In this document: in pieces, positions 10,366 through 21,810 of the stretch
Numbering within the stretch: the stretch's first letter is position 1
Layout: each line of letters begins with the position of its first letter
Assembly: GCF_050003625.1 (NCBI RefSeq)
Contig: NC_134401.1
Coordinates: 70,956,632 to 71,020,631 of the forward strand
Length of the DNA stretch: 64,000 bases
Direction of reading: 5' to 3'
From: Haematobia irritans
Lineage: Eukaryota; Arthropoda; Insecta; Diptera; Muscidae
Position numbers and translations under genes: made by a program
The notes under the pieces: model-generated
Databases searched by the model: none
What the model was told of the DNA's origin: nothing
What the model saw: only the letters and a program-made list of their open reading frames with translations

Positions 10366-11338
10366 ATTTTCTACTACACACACTCACAAAAAATCGCTTC
10401 TGTAACATATACTCCCAAACATATTTTGCTTCAAGCATATACATTTTTGGCTATTGCCCAAACATTTATATGTTTGATCTCTTCCAATATATAATATGTT
10501 TGAAAGCATATTGGTCTAAACAATATATGTTTGGGTAGTCAATTTCCAAACATTTTGTATTTTTGCATCCAAATTCAATAATGTTGTCTTCCAAAAAACA
10601 ATATGTAATTATGTGAACAAATAATATGTTTGGAAGCATTTTGCACCCAAAAATATTATATGCTTAAAAAAAATTCTCCCAAACAATATTGTGCTCAAAA
10701 TTTTATTTATTTATTTATATAATTACAATCATAATGAATTATGAAAATAAACAGGTAATATAGGTGCTAACAACATAGGTTTTCGACCTGAATGCTCAAA
10801 ATTTTGTTTCTGCCCAATTGTATATTCCCCCACATCTTTCTCACTTCCACGAGATTTTTTAGTTCTTAGCACCTTTTTCTGTAATACAAACATTTTAGAA
10901 GAAATTATTCAATTGTATGATTTTTTTTTATTTTAATTTTACCTTTTGCCGGACGGGGATTCGAACAGCGGACCACACAGTTTGTAAGGATCAAAGAAGT
11001 AGCTGATCAATTGCCCAAGGAAAAATAAAATGTTAATTTTGTAATAACAAGCAACAACCACCAACTTAATTCAATATCGCTCCCTGTTAAATAGCGCTCC
11101 AAGCTACTAAACACATATATGTTTATAGGCTATTTCTAAATTAATATATGTTTGCATCCAAGCATATTATATTTAAAAACATTTTATGTCCCAAACATAA
11201 TATGTTCTAACATATTAACATATATGTCCCAAACATGTTATGCTAGATTATGAACATTAAATGCTTGCACTCAAAAATATTGTGTTTAAAAATTTGTGTT
11301 CCAAACATATAATGTTTATAGCCAAACATATGAAAAAC
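10366..11338. repeat. tRNA-like composite repeat, copy A (degenerate)
   Basis: Shares blocks with 50016-50563 and 53131-53704: the lead-in AAAAAATCGCTTCTGTAACA, many CCAAACATAT words, and the segment CTTAGCACCTTTTTCTGTAA. The minus-strand tRNA-like core survives only in part (10951-10990, including ATTCGAAC, the complement of a B box), and the plus-strand tRNA-like core is not recognisable. A block of about 100 bp at 10700-10800 is private to this copy. Confidence 0.6.
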
Positions 11339-11935
11339 AGTCTTTTTCATCCGTGCACTTTTAATAAACAACCATAGTGTTTTTTATTTTAATTAAATTA
11401 AATTTTTATTTATTTGAAATAAAGTACAACTATCGAAATAAATACATATTTAAAATTTATCATACACATGCATATATTTACTTTTCTTCGAAAACTGTTG
11501 ATTTTGATAAATTGACCATATAGATACACAAACATTATGTTACCTTAATAGTGTTTAGATCACCAATAGCAAGGTTCAGCTTGTGGAGTAAAAATTTATA
11601 AAAAAGAATTGAAAAATTGATATTTTTACTTATTGTATAATATATTCGATCCTATTAGAATTTTGAACAAAATTTAAGTCACCCTTTTTGTGCCCAAATG
11701 TTCCTTTTCCTTTGTTTCACTTTGTACACTCAATTCGTCTTTCTCCTTTAATTTTAGTTTAAAACCATATTTGGTTTTCACAGAACGAAAACTGTTGCGG
11801 CTATTATCTGTAAATTTATAAATACTTTCATAAACATATAACATATAAATGTTTTGTAAAACAATAAATTGTTCCAAATAAATTTAAAATTATACTTGTT
11901 ATCTTCGTAACGAATACATTTTTTATTTTTTCTTG
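11339..11935. other. AT-rich spacer, no gene seen
   Basis: About 600 bp of AT-rich sequence ending at the target duplication of LINE copy 1. Open frames are short and of low complexity. Nothing recognisable. Confidence 0.6.
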
Positions 11936-11946
11936 TAACGCAGGCG

Positions 11947-13282
11947 CAGTATGAGAATACGTCCTAGGTTTCCAGACTACGGAAGGTACTAGCATCCACT
12001 AACTCCGATCCAGGTTTCATTAAAACATCGGAGGGCAATTGGACAACGTCCAGTGAGGAGCCGCTGGAGGTACTATTGGACACGCATTTTCCTGGAAATC
12101 AGACGGTTGGACCATGTTCTGGCGGTACCACAGTGGCTCAGCGGACATTTCCTATCGAGGAAATTGTATCGGAATCTAGAATAAAATGGGCGTTAGATAG
12201 CTTTGGGTCATTTAAATCCTCCGGACCTGAAGGTATTACTCCGACGGAGTTACAAGCAGTTACTGACAGAATTATCCCTTCGTTGACGGTGATATATAAA
12301 GGATGTGGGGGGAAGCAAAAGTCGTTTTCATACCTAAAGCAGGAAAAGCCTCTTACTCGAGTGCGAAGGATTTCCGGCCAATCAGCTTATCCTCATTCCT
12401 ACTTAAGATTCTGGAGAGGATGATAGACATTTATCTTAGAACTAGCGTCGATTCAAGTTTGCTCTCGAAACGACAGCATGCATACTCGAAGGGCAGGTCT
12501 ACTGAGACCGCTTTGCATGAACTAGTCAGCTTTATCGAAAGCTCACTATCTGTCAATGAATACACAATCGCGGCGTTTCTAGACATCGAAGGGGTATTCA
12601 ATAACGTCCATCCGAGCTCGATATTAAATGGACTGGCAACTCTGAATGTTGATCCAGGTATACTTAGGCTGTTAGATAAACTGCTAATGAGGAGACGTAT
12701 TTCAGCCACACTAGGACAAGCAAACATACAAAGGTATGTGAACAGAGGCACTCCTCAAGGAGGAGTTCTATCACCTCTTCTTTGGAATGTTGCTATAAAC
12801 GACCTTCTGGTTTCCCTAGAAAAAGAAAGGATACAAGTGGTGGCATACGCAGATGATGTGGCGCTAGCAGTCAGGGGAAAATTCTCATCAACAGTTAGAT
12901 ATATTATACAGAGAGCTCACCGGATGACTGAGAAATGGGCGAAAGATAATGGTCTTGGGGTAAATCCTGTAAAGACAGAACTAGTCATGCAAAGGTCGCA
13001 AAACTCCCACGGTTAAGCCCATATCCTTAGGGGGTATTGAAATTCCCTTTGGTGAGTGTGCAAAATACCTTGGCGTTATTCTGGACAGGAAGCTGTACTT
13101 TAGGCTTAATATTGATGAAAGGGCGAGGAAAGCCACGGTAGCTTTGTACTCGTGAAAACGGCAATAGGAAAAAAGTGGGGACTAAAACCGAAAATTGTGC
13201 ATTGGCTATACACGGCAGTGGTAAGACCTATAATGCTATATGGTGTTGTAGTCTGGTGGCCGGCACTTCAGCAACCGACAAG
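11947..13282 (+). pseudogene. LINE copy 1 ORF2, reverse transcriptase part
   Basis: Remnant of the family ORF2 covering the linker and the reverse transcriptase. RT motifs are readable (AFLDIEGVFNNV, GTPQGGVLSPLL, YADDVALA), but frameshifts fall near 12300, 13010 and 13150 (a lost C in the SCKKA codons), and several substitutions weaken conserved words (PEG for PDG). It stops abruptly at 13282, where LINE copy 2 inserted, and resumes at 19620. Confidence 0.88.
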
Positions 13283-13662
13283 GTTAGGTAAAATTAGGTT
13301 AAAGTGGCAGCCGGATTAAGATTCAGGCTCACTTAGACTATTCAGTCCATGGTGATACCACATTAACTAAAAGTACATATTACATATGGGCACTTCTAGT
13401 TTTAACCGCTGAACCTTCTTGATTATTTTTCTTTGTTGAACCCACCAGATTGTTCCAAAAACATTAGCAGACTGCTTAAGTTAACGTTTTCGAGATCCGC
13501 CAGTAATCTGAAGCTATATGCTCCTAAAAGTTGCCTGCTCTTTACACAAAATGCAGGACACTCACACATGAGGTGTTTAATTGATTCCTTTCCTCCGCAT
13601 CATGACAGCTCATACAATAGTCATTATACTTCCTATACAATACAATACAATAGTCATTATAC

Positions 13663-13729
13663 TTATCACAATGGACTGAATAGTCTAAGTGAGCCTGAAT
13701 TTTAATCAGGCTGCCACTTTAACCTAGCC
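13663..13729 (+). mobile_element. short plus-strand LINE 3' tail inside copy 2
   Basis: About 65 bp in opposite orientation to copy 2, reading ATCACAATGGACTGAATAG through to CTGCCACTTTAACCT. These are the last bases of the same LINE family. It replaces roughly 290 bp of copy 2 that should encode the cysteine-rich C-terminus. It looks like a heavily 5'-truncated insertion followed by, or together with, a deletion, or a template switch. Confidence 0.7.
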
Positions 13730-14475
13730 TTGCCAACTCATCCGCTTCGCAGTTCCGCGGTATGTTCCTATGGCCAGGCACCCATATTAGGTGAATATTG
13801 TACTGCTCAGCCATCTCATTGAGAGATTTGCGGCGGTCGATTGCCGTTTTCGAGTTGAGGAACACAGAGTCCAACGATTTGATTGCAGGTTGACAGTCTG
13901 AGTATATATTAATGCCCACATTGTTTGGAACATTAATTCTCAGCCAATTCACCACCTCTCTTAATGCTAATATTTCAGCCTGAAAAACACTACAGTGATT
14001 AAGTAATCTGTTCACTATTCGAAGTTCCTGAGATACACAAGCTCGCCATACGCTGAACTTTGTCTAAACTTGTCGGCAGGTTAAGTGCCAGCCACCAGAC
14101 TACAACACCATATAGCATCATAGGTCTAACCACTGCCGTGTATAGCCAATGCACAATTTTTGGTTTTAGTCCCCGTTTTTTCCTATTGCCTTTTTGCACG
14201 AGTACAAAGTTACCGTTGCTTTTCTCGCCCTTTCTTCAATATTAAGCTTAAAGTTCAGCTTCCTGTCCAATATAACGCCAAGGTATTTTGCACACTCACC
14301 AAAGGGAATTTCAATACCCCCTAAGGAAATGGGCCTAACCGGGGGAGTTTTGCGATCTTTGCAGTACATGACTAGTTCTGTCTTTGCTTTACCCCAAGAC
14401 CATTGTCTTTCGCACATTTCTCAGTCATCCGGAGGGCCCTCTGAACAATAACAGGTTGGCTGATAAGTCCCCAGT

Positions 14476-15537
14476 CTAACAAAGAAAAACACAAAATTCG
14501 TTTTTAATATTCAACAAGAGCGATACAACGATTATAACTTCCAATTTTTTGATACCATTTTTGTAGTACTCCTTCGGTTTTGCTTCAAAATAGGCCTCAG
14601 TTTCGGCGATCACCTCTTCATTGCAGCCAAATTTTTTCGTTGCGAGCATCCTTTTGAGGTCTGAGAACAAGAAAAAGTCGCTGCGGGCCAGATCTGGTGA
14701 ATACGGTGGGTGGGGAAGCAATTCGAAGCCTAATTCCTGAATTTTTGCCATCGTTCTCAATGACTTGTGGCACGATGCGTTGTCTTGGTGGAACAACACT
14801 TTTTTCTTCTTCATATGGGGCCGTTTTCCCGCGATTTCGACCTTCAAACGCTCCAATAACGCCATATAATAGTCACTGTTGATGTTTTTTCCTTTCTCAA
14901 GATAATCGATAAAAATTATTCCATGCGCATCCCAAAAAACAGAGGCCATTACTTTGCCAGCGGACTTTTGAGTCTTTCCACGCTTCGGAGACGGTTCACC
15001 GGTCGCTGTCCACTCAGCCGACTGTCGATTGGACTCAGGAGTGTAGTGATGGAGACATGTTTCATCCATTGTCACATATCGACGGAAAAACTCGGGTGTA
15101 TTAGGAGTTAATAGCTGAAAACACCGCTCAGAATCATCAACACGTTGTTGTTTTTGGTCAAATGTGAGCTCGCGCGGCACCCATTTGGCACAGAGCTTCC
15201 GCATATCCAAATATTGATCAATGATATGACCAACACGTTCCTTTGATATCTTTAAGGCCTCTGCTATCTCGATCAACTTCATTTTACGGTCATTCAAAAT
15301 CATTTTGTGGATTTTTTTGATGTCTTCCTCGGTAACCACCTCTTTCGGGCGTCCACTGCGTTCACCGTCCTCCGTGCTCATTTCACCACGCTTGAATTTT
15401 GCATACCAATAAATTATTGTTGATTTACCTGGGGCAGAGTCCGTAAACTCATTATCAAGCCAAGTTTTTGCTTCCACCGTATTTTTTCCCTTCAGAAAAC
15501 AGTATTTTATCAAAACACGAAGTTCCTTTTTTTCCAT
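14476..15537 (-). pseudogene. Himar1-like mariner transposase, C-terminus frameshifted
   Basis: Cut-and-paste transposase with two N-terminal helix-turn-helix motifs and a D,D34D catalytic core. The ATG is at 15537. It has WVPRELTFDQK near 119-129, first Asp in VTMDET (about 158), second in HQDNA (about 252) and third in ARSDFFLF (about 287), 34 residues after the second. The protein is very close to the Haematobia irritans Himar1 enzyme. Probably dead: the Trp after MDET is Cys, the proline of PDLAPSD is Arg, and a 4-base deletion after GIKKLE shifts the frame and replaces the last 20 or so residues with an unrelated tail. The catalytic aspartates are intact. Confidence 0.9.
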
Positions 15538-15602
15538 TTTTTCACAATAACAAACGTTGTTTCACAAAAGACGCTCTATCTCACAAACTAATTGACTTAT
15601 GC

Positions 15603-15839
15603 GCTTTACAGACTATCAGTTATTCCGGACGGAATGTCGGTGTTTGTAAAGAATCTTACAATGTGTCGGGTCGATACGACTTGTCGGCGATGACTAAATA
15701 ATCGGTAAATGTGTTATCGATCCCATAAACATGCAGCAGTATCGATTATGCCATCGGACTTAACTTGTAATGTGCACAATATATGGGATATGTTCGACAC
15801 GAGCACAATCGTCCGGAATAACCGATAGTCTGTAAAGAG
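15603..15839. mobile_element. 237-bp MITE nested in the mariner
   Basis: Imperfect inverted termini CTTTACAGACTATCAGTTAT at 15603 and the complement of CTTTACAGACTATCGGTTAT ending at 15839, within the mariner 5' untranslated part. No coding capacity. The flanking bases (ATGCG / AGCATTAC) do not show a clear duplication. Superfamily not assigned. Confidence 0.75.
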
Positions 15840-16185
15840 CATTACAGACGTCAAATTTTGACAGGAAGCATTTGAAGGTTGGTACTATAAAAAAATAATA
15901 ATACAAGCGACGCCATCTATGTGGCAGACCGGGGACTTATCAGCCATCCTGTTATTTCTGATTGTGTATGAGAATTTTCCCTGACTGCTAGAGCCACATC
16001 ATCTGCGCATGCCACCACTTTTATCCTTTCTTTTTTTGGGTAACCAGAAGGTCATTTATAGCAACATTCCAAAGAAGAGGTGATAGAACTCCTCCTTGGG
16101 GAGTGCCTCTGTTCACATACCTTTGTATGTTTGCTTGTCCTAGTGTGGCTGAAATACGTCTCTTCATTAGAAGTTCGTCTAACAG

Positions 16186-16629
16186 CCCAGCAAAAAAAGC
16201 GTCGCCAAAAAAGTAATGGAAATGTTCTTTTTGGATCCGGAATTGGTGCAAAATTGACGCAGAAGCGATGAATTTAACATGGGCTTGTCATAGGACGGAA
16301 GTCCTCCATTTCAACAGCCGTTGCACTGAATTTGCATCACTTTCAAATATTTTCAAAAATTCACAATTTTTTCAGAATGGGTTTAGCATTTTTTTGGACA
16401 AAATTTAAATGATTTGTACCATTTTATGAATTCTTACACTGTTTTAAACCTATTTGAAACAGAAAAAGATAAAATTACCCATTTAAAGTATGAAAAACCC
16501 AAGTTATAAAAAATTGAATTAAAAGAACTTCCTGGGTAGTTAAAATAAAGAACATCATTGGGAGTACATCTTCTGGAAGTGCTTTTAAAGTTGTGCCTTT
16601 GGAAGAACTTACAATTTTTTTTTGCTGGG
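16186..16629. mobile_element. CCCAGC-ended MITE, copy 1
   Basis: 444-bp element with termini CCCAGCAAAAAAAGCG and TTTTTTTTTGCTGGG, inserted in the RT region of LINE copy 2 (ACAG on the left, AGCC on the right). It contains the block GAAATGTTCTTTTTGGATCC, also found reversed at 40319-40570 and diverged at 44342-44812, so this is a dispersed family. No coding capacity. Confidence 0.8.
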
Positions 16630-17347
16630 AGCCTAAGTATACATGGATCAACATTCAGAGTTGTCAGTCCATTTAATATCGAGCTCGGATGGACATTATT
16701 GAACGCCCCTTCGATGTCTAGAAACGCCACGACTGTGTATTCCATATCAATAAAGCTGACTAGTTCATGTAATGCGGTCTCAGTAGACCTGCCCTTCGAG
16801 TATGCATGCTGTCGTTTCGAGAACCAACTTGAATCGATACTAGTTCTAAGATAAATACCTATCATCCTCTCCAGAGTCTTAAGTAGGAATGAGGATAAGC
16901 TGATTGGTCGGAAATCCTTCGCCCTTGAGTGAGAGGCTTTTCCCGCTTTAGGTGTAAAAACGACTTTTGTTTCCCTCCACTTTCCTGGGATATATGATAA
17001 GTTGATACATCCTTTATATATCGCCGACAACCAGGGGATAATTCTGTCAGTCATTGCTTGTAACTCCGCCGGAGTAATTCCATCAGGTTCGAGGGATTTG
17101 AATGGTCCAAAGCTATTTAACGCCCATCTTATTCTAGACTCCGATACAATTTCCTCGATAGGAAACGACCGCTGAGCCACTGTGGCACCGCCAGAACCTA
17201 CTGTCTGATTTCCAGGAAAATGTGTGTCCAATAGTACCTCCAGCGTCTCCTCACTGGACGTTGTTAAATTGCCCTCCGATGTTTTAATGAAACCTGGTGC
17301 GGAGTTGGTGGATGCTAGAACCTTCCGTAGTCTGGAAGCCTCGGACG

Positions 17348-17509
17348 TTGTATCCTCTCAGATTCTTCTTGTAAGCGTCCCAATCCTCAGGGGCTTTAGT
17401 GTACATTGCCTTGTTAAAGAGCTTCCGCTTGTATCCTCTCAGATTCTTCTTGTAAGCGTCCCAATCCTCAGGGGCTTTAGTGTACATTGCCTTGTTAAAG
17501 AGCTTCCTG
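17348..17509. repeat. 81-bp tandem duplication in LINE copy 2
   Basis: The segment starting TTGTATCCTCTCAGATTCTT at 17348 recurs at 17429 with period 81 and near-perfect identity. It duplicates 27 residues of the ORF2 linker (KLFNKAMYTKAPEDWDAYKK) in frame. The other LINE copies have one unit. Confidence 0.9.
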
Positions 17510-18299
17510 CAGGATTTCCTCATATTACTTAATTCCGTAGACCACCATGGTGGTCGATTTCTCCCCCTTGGCTTCCCTCTAGGGCATGCGGCGTTCAGTG
17601 AGATGTTAAAGGCCTTAGTAATCCGCTCCACTGCGTGTTCGATATATTGCACATTTCTCATATTTGTCTCTGTTATTTCTGGTATCATCATATTGAACGA
17701 TTCCCTAAACCTATTCCAGTCAGCTTTCCTAACATTTGGCGGTCTTGGTGGTATGAACATCAAATTTGAAACTGATGTAGCGATGATCTGAGAAGTTGTG
17801 TTCACTTAAAACATGCCACTCAGATATCATTTCATTCAGTTCTTGCGAGGCCAAGTTGATGTCCAAAACCTCTTGCCTGTTTGCAAACTACCAGATTAGT
17901 ACGCAAAATAAACTCTATTAGCGACTCCCCCCTTGCATTAGTATCACTACTTCGCATCGCATCCCATAATGAGTATCGTCTTTGTTTTCAGTGATTCCTC
18001 AACTAAAGTCTTAACGGCACATGGAGGCATCTCCCTGTCATGTCCCATGTAGACCGAAGATACCCAATATTTGCATTTGGCTATTTCTAAATTGGCAACG
18101 ACAGTGTCTGCATTGCACATTGAAGGAAGCAGAAACAAGTTAAGCTCGTTTTTTAGCAATTACACAGGCTCATTTTACATCATTAGCAGTATACTGCAAT
18201 AGTTTGAACCCCGGAGTACTTAATTCACATATTTTGTTTCTATAAACATATGGTTCTTGAATAAGAACTATGTCTATGTCCCCTTTCATCAGGAGAACT

Positions 18300-19512
18300 T
18301 TTAAGGCAGCACATGCACCCTTACAATGTGAAGATTTGTGTGGAGTATCCGTAGGACCATCGAGATTTTCAATAACCGTCACATCAGCCGCTTCAATCGA
18401 GTCATCTAGAATGTCCTCTTCAGAGATCTCGGTGACTCTCGCAATAACCAGTGGTTCAACTTTGGTGAGTTCTGAGGCAGTAGAAACCTCCTCACGCATA
18501 CGGTATCTATCCATGTCTTCAACTCGACTTCGCAAGAAGATCCGCTTACTTCTGATTCAGACAGAGGCTTGTCCATTTCTGAATCCATTAGCTGATCGTT
18601 TTTATATACCTACATTTGGATATAATGAAAGCCGTAACATACACGGCCCTGAGACTTTGCTAGATGTGGCAAAGACTGAGTGTTCAATATAAACATTGCA
18701 TGCCGTCTTGGTCCATCCACTTCATCCAAACGGCCAACCTTCCAATCAGCTGTTGGAAGATCTGGATTGCATCGTTTCAGCCTATTTAAAATAGATTCAG
18801 GGTCAGAAGGGTTTGCAGGTATCCACGCATGTGCTATAGGTCTAGCCGGTATGTCTTTCTTCTCGACTAACGCTAGAGCAGCTCCTTCCCAAACTTCACC
18901 AATTAGTATCAGAGCAGCTTTAAAGCAATCCATAGACCTCTGGTCCGCAAATGTTATTAACTTATATTGTCCTTGATACCATTCAGCATCTTGCCGTCGA
19001 GGACTTGGTCCGGCAAACTCGCACCTCTGAGTAGACACCAGACATCGCGTTCTCAATTTCCCCCATTTTTGCTTTGGATCATACCGTCCAATGCTCCTTT
19101 ATTAATGATAGCCATCACAAGGCTGTCTTTAGCAACTGAGGCAAACGATCTTTGATCCCTTTTGGAGGATGGCAGCTCATCCGACGATCGTTCCCTTTTG
19201 CCAGTCTCAAGAATTCCTTGAGCCCATTTTAAGGAATCGCTTTGTTTAGCCGACAGCGTGCTTGGGTCGACTGATCCTAACTTCTTTAGGATAAACAAAG
19301 CATTTCTGCGTTCCTTGAATCTCTTTCGTGAGGGATGTCGTTACCTTAGAAAAAGTTCGACTTGTCAGAGTGTCGCCACCTGTCGACACGTCTACAGTTC
19401 CACTAATTGGGCCTAACTCTTGGTCATTGCCCAGATTTCTAACTCACGTCGATAACCGTCCACTGGGCCCTGAAGTTAGCAACCCAGTGGATGACTTTGA
19501 ATTTCGCTGCAT
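18300..19512 (-). pseudogene. LINE copy 2 ORF1 (broken)
   Basis: Decayed copy of the family ORF1 (409 aa when intact), starting at the ATG at 19512. Readable blocks are FILKKLGSVDPSTLSAKQSD, SFASVAKDSLVMAIINKGAL, the conserved AWIPANPSDPESILNRLKRC region and the acidic C-terminus. Frameshifts near 19330, 19060 and 18550, plus a nonsense change after KGALDGM, separate them. The missing stretch near 18530 removes the EGDTKTFEDMD linker. Confidence 0.85.
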
Positions 19513-19619
19513 GGTGGCTCAATATCCCACCCCACTTGAAATTCTTAGTAGGTACCTATTACGATGATTTTATCCGCTATTAAAAAACACGTCCGTTCCG
19601 TTCGACGGTTGAATAGCCT

Positions 19620-20938
19620 AACCGACAAGTTTAGATAAAGTCCAGCGTATGGCGTGCTTGTGTATCTCAGGCGCATTCAGAAAGATAGGAACAGATTCCC
19701 TTAATGCCATGCTGCATCTATTGCCTTTAGACATTTTGGCCACACAGTCAGTTGCAACAACGGTTGTGCGGTTGCGCGAGCTCTCGCTATGGTAGGAAAA
19801 AATGTACGGCCACAGTTCGGTCCTCAAAATAATGCTAGATGTACCCAACGTAGTGGATTACACTCTGGCGAAACCACTTTTCGACAAAAAGTTTGAAACT
19901 CTAATTCCCAACAGTGTGGCGTGGTGTACACAGATCCCGGGGAATAAAAGATATATAGATTTCTACACTGATGGCTCCAAATTGGATGGACAATTGGGTT
20001 TCGGAGGATATTCTAATGATCTGGAACTTCGAATAGCGAAAAGATTACCTAATCACTGTAGTGTTTTTCAGGCTGAAATATTAGCAATAAGAGAGGTGGC
20101 GAATTGGCTGAGAAGTAATGTTCCAAAAATTGTTGGCATTAATATATACTCAGACAGTCAACCTGCAATAAAATGCTAGGACTCTGTGTTCCTTTACTCG
20201 AAAACGGCCATCGACTGCCGCAAATCTCTCAATGAGATGGCTGAGCAGTACAATATTCACCTAATATGGGTGCCTGGCCATAGGAACATACCGGGGAACT
20301 ATCAAGCAGATGAGTTAGCAAGGCTAGGAACTACCTTACATATTCCAGGGGAACTAGAATCTGTTGGTATGTCTCTGGCAACCTGCAAGCTCTTACTGCG
20401 TGAGAATGCCGTCATGATGGCAAATGTTCGATGGGAGAATTGCAAGGGTTGTAACGACACCAAGCAAATATGGCCCCATTTAAATTTGAACCACACACTA
20501 GATATGCTAGTGTTCTCAAGACGTCCGATATCACTCCTGATATCTGCTATAACGGGTCGCTGCCTGATAGGCGATTTTGCAAAAACTATAGGCGCGAAGT
20601 ATAATGACTATTGTATGAGCTGTCATGATGCGGAGGAAAAGGAATCAATTAAACACCTCTTGTGTGAGTGTCCTGCATTTTGTGTAAGGTGTAAGCTAAT
20701 TTTAGGGGCATATAGCTTTAGATTACTGGCTGACCTGGAAAACGTTAACTTAAGCAGTCTGTTAATATTTTTGGAACAATCCGGTTGGTTCAACAAAATA
20801 AAATAATAGAGAAGTTTCAGTGGTTAAAACTAGAAGTGCCCATGTGTAATAGGTACTTTTAGTTAAATGTGGTATCACAATGGACTGAATAGTCTAAGTG
20901 AGCCTGAAATTTAATCGGGCTGCCACTTTAACCTAACC
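19620..20938 (+). pseudogene. LINE copy 1 ORF2, RNase H and C-terminal part
   Basis: Continuation of copy 1 after the copy 2 insertion. It contains RNase H (IDFYTDGSKLDGQ, FQAEILAIREVANWL, SDSQPAI, HIPGN-like NIPGNYQADELARLG) and the C-terminal cysteine motif CMSCHDAEEKESIKHLLCEC, ending at a TAA near 20806, then the 3' UTR and tail. A TAG at 20177-20179, one base change region, and a frameshift near 19800 break it. Confidence 0.88.
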
Positions 20939-20949
20939 TAACGCAGGCG

Positions 20950-21810
20950 TTTTTTCTTTATTAGATGAATGTTTTGGTCGAGCATGCCTCTTAAAAGAAG
21001 AAGCATGCTTGTATAATGTCCCACAACATTTTAAATACTTAAAATATTCTTCATTTTCGTTAACAAATGTATTGCTCATTTATAACTCTTCATTTCTTTT
21101 TGTTTTCAATCACTTTTTTGTTTTTCTTTTCACTTTCACAACTTTAATCAATTAGCTCTTTATTTTCGGCATGCGCCACCACATTTAAACTTTGGACTAA
21201 ACTCATCAACTGAGAAGAACCATTTGAGATATTCTTACCACACAGAAAAAAACACTTGATTACTTTTTTCGTCAATTTGACAACTTTAATTGTTCTCATA
21301 CATCTTCGAAGCAATTTTAAAAACAACCATTTGAACAAGTGTTTGCTCAAATTCTCGTTTGAGTTAAGTTAAATATGTGCACAGTTATTTGAAAAAAAAA
21401 GAAACGTAGCAAGCGCATTTGGCTGTGTGTGTTTTTTTAGGTAGAGAAATAAAAACACATCTACAGAAAGTATGAATTTTATCATCGCATTGAACACTGT
21501 TTCGTCACATTGACGATTGATTCGACTTTTAGGTGTTTCAGTTTAGTACTAATGGAAAATGTAAGTTACAATCATCCATGTACTATATACCGTATATCGT
21601 TTTATGTTTTATTTAGTATTGAATTTTTTTTGACACATATTTCAGAGAAGAGTGTGTTTAATGAATTCTTTCATCGCATTGATGAATACCAGCATCTTTG
21701 ATACATCATGGAAATAAAACACTTAAAACTTTTGTCCAACTTATATTAAAATGTAGAATTCATATTATGAGACTTCATATACACGAAATAAATTTAGATC
21801 AAATGTTAAT
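20950..21810. other. AT-rich spacer, no gene seen
   Basis: No supported gene. TTCGTC/GACGAA words begin near 21480 (CATCGCATTGAACACTG, GTCACATTGACGATTGATTC) and lead into the tandem dimer. Confidence 0.55.

Larger units (their letters stand above)
14451..15952 (-). mobile_element. mariner of the irritans (Himar1-like) group
   Basis: Inverted termini ACAGGTTGGCTGATAAGTCC at 14451 and its complement ending at 15952, flanked by TA at 14449-14450 and 15953-15954, inside LINE copy 2 ORF2. The terminus matches that of Himar1 at all but one or two bases as I recall it. At 1502 bp it is longer than the usual 1.3 kb because a 237-bp MITE sits between the 5' terminus and the transposase ATG. Confidence 0.93.
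13412..18230 (-). pseudogene. LINE copy 2 ORF2 (fragmented)
   Basis: Endonuclease, RT and RNase H remnants in several frames. From 3' to 5': C-terminal part 13412-13620; RNase H 13729-14015 (SDCQPAIKSL, WVPGHRNIPRNCEADELARLG); RT thumb and YLGVILDRKLNF 14050-14417; the mariner; RT with GTPQGGVLSPLL 15955-16185; the MITE; RT fingers 16630-17231; linker 17280-17800; endonuclease remnants to about 18230. Internal deletions remove roughly 350 bp near 14020 and part of the C-terminal zinc region near 13625. An 81-bp in-frame duplication lies at 17348-17509. Non-functional. Confidence 0.88.
13283..19619 (-). mobile_element. LINE copy 2: decayed full-span copy inside copy 1
   Basis: Minus-strand LINE with both family ends: 3' tail at 13283 and 5' leader (CGTTCGACGGTTGAA) at 19600-19613. 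A 10-bp target duplication, AACCGACAAG, flanks it at 13273-13282 and 19620-19629 and lies within ORF2 of copy 1. It carries a mariner (14451-15952), a CCCAGC-type MITE (16186-16629) and a short plus-strand LINE tail (about 13663-13729). Both ORFs are broken by deletions and frameshifts. Confidence 0.92.
11947..20938 (+). mobile_element. LINE copy 1: 5'-truncated, split by nested insertions
   Basis: Plus-strand non-LTR retrotransposon that starts inside ORF2, at the equivalent of residue 353 of the complete copy at 30612-35638, and ends in the family 3' tail CCACTTTAACCTAACC. It is bounded by an exact 11-bp target duplication, TAACGCAGGCG, at 11936-11946 and 20939-20949. This proves that both halves (11947-13282 and 19620-20938) belong to one insertion. 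5' truncation is the usual result of aborted target-primed reverse transcription. The middle is occupied by LINE copy 2. Confidence 0.93.
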
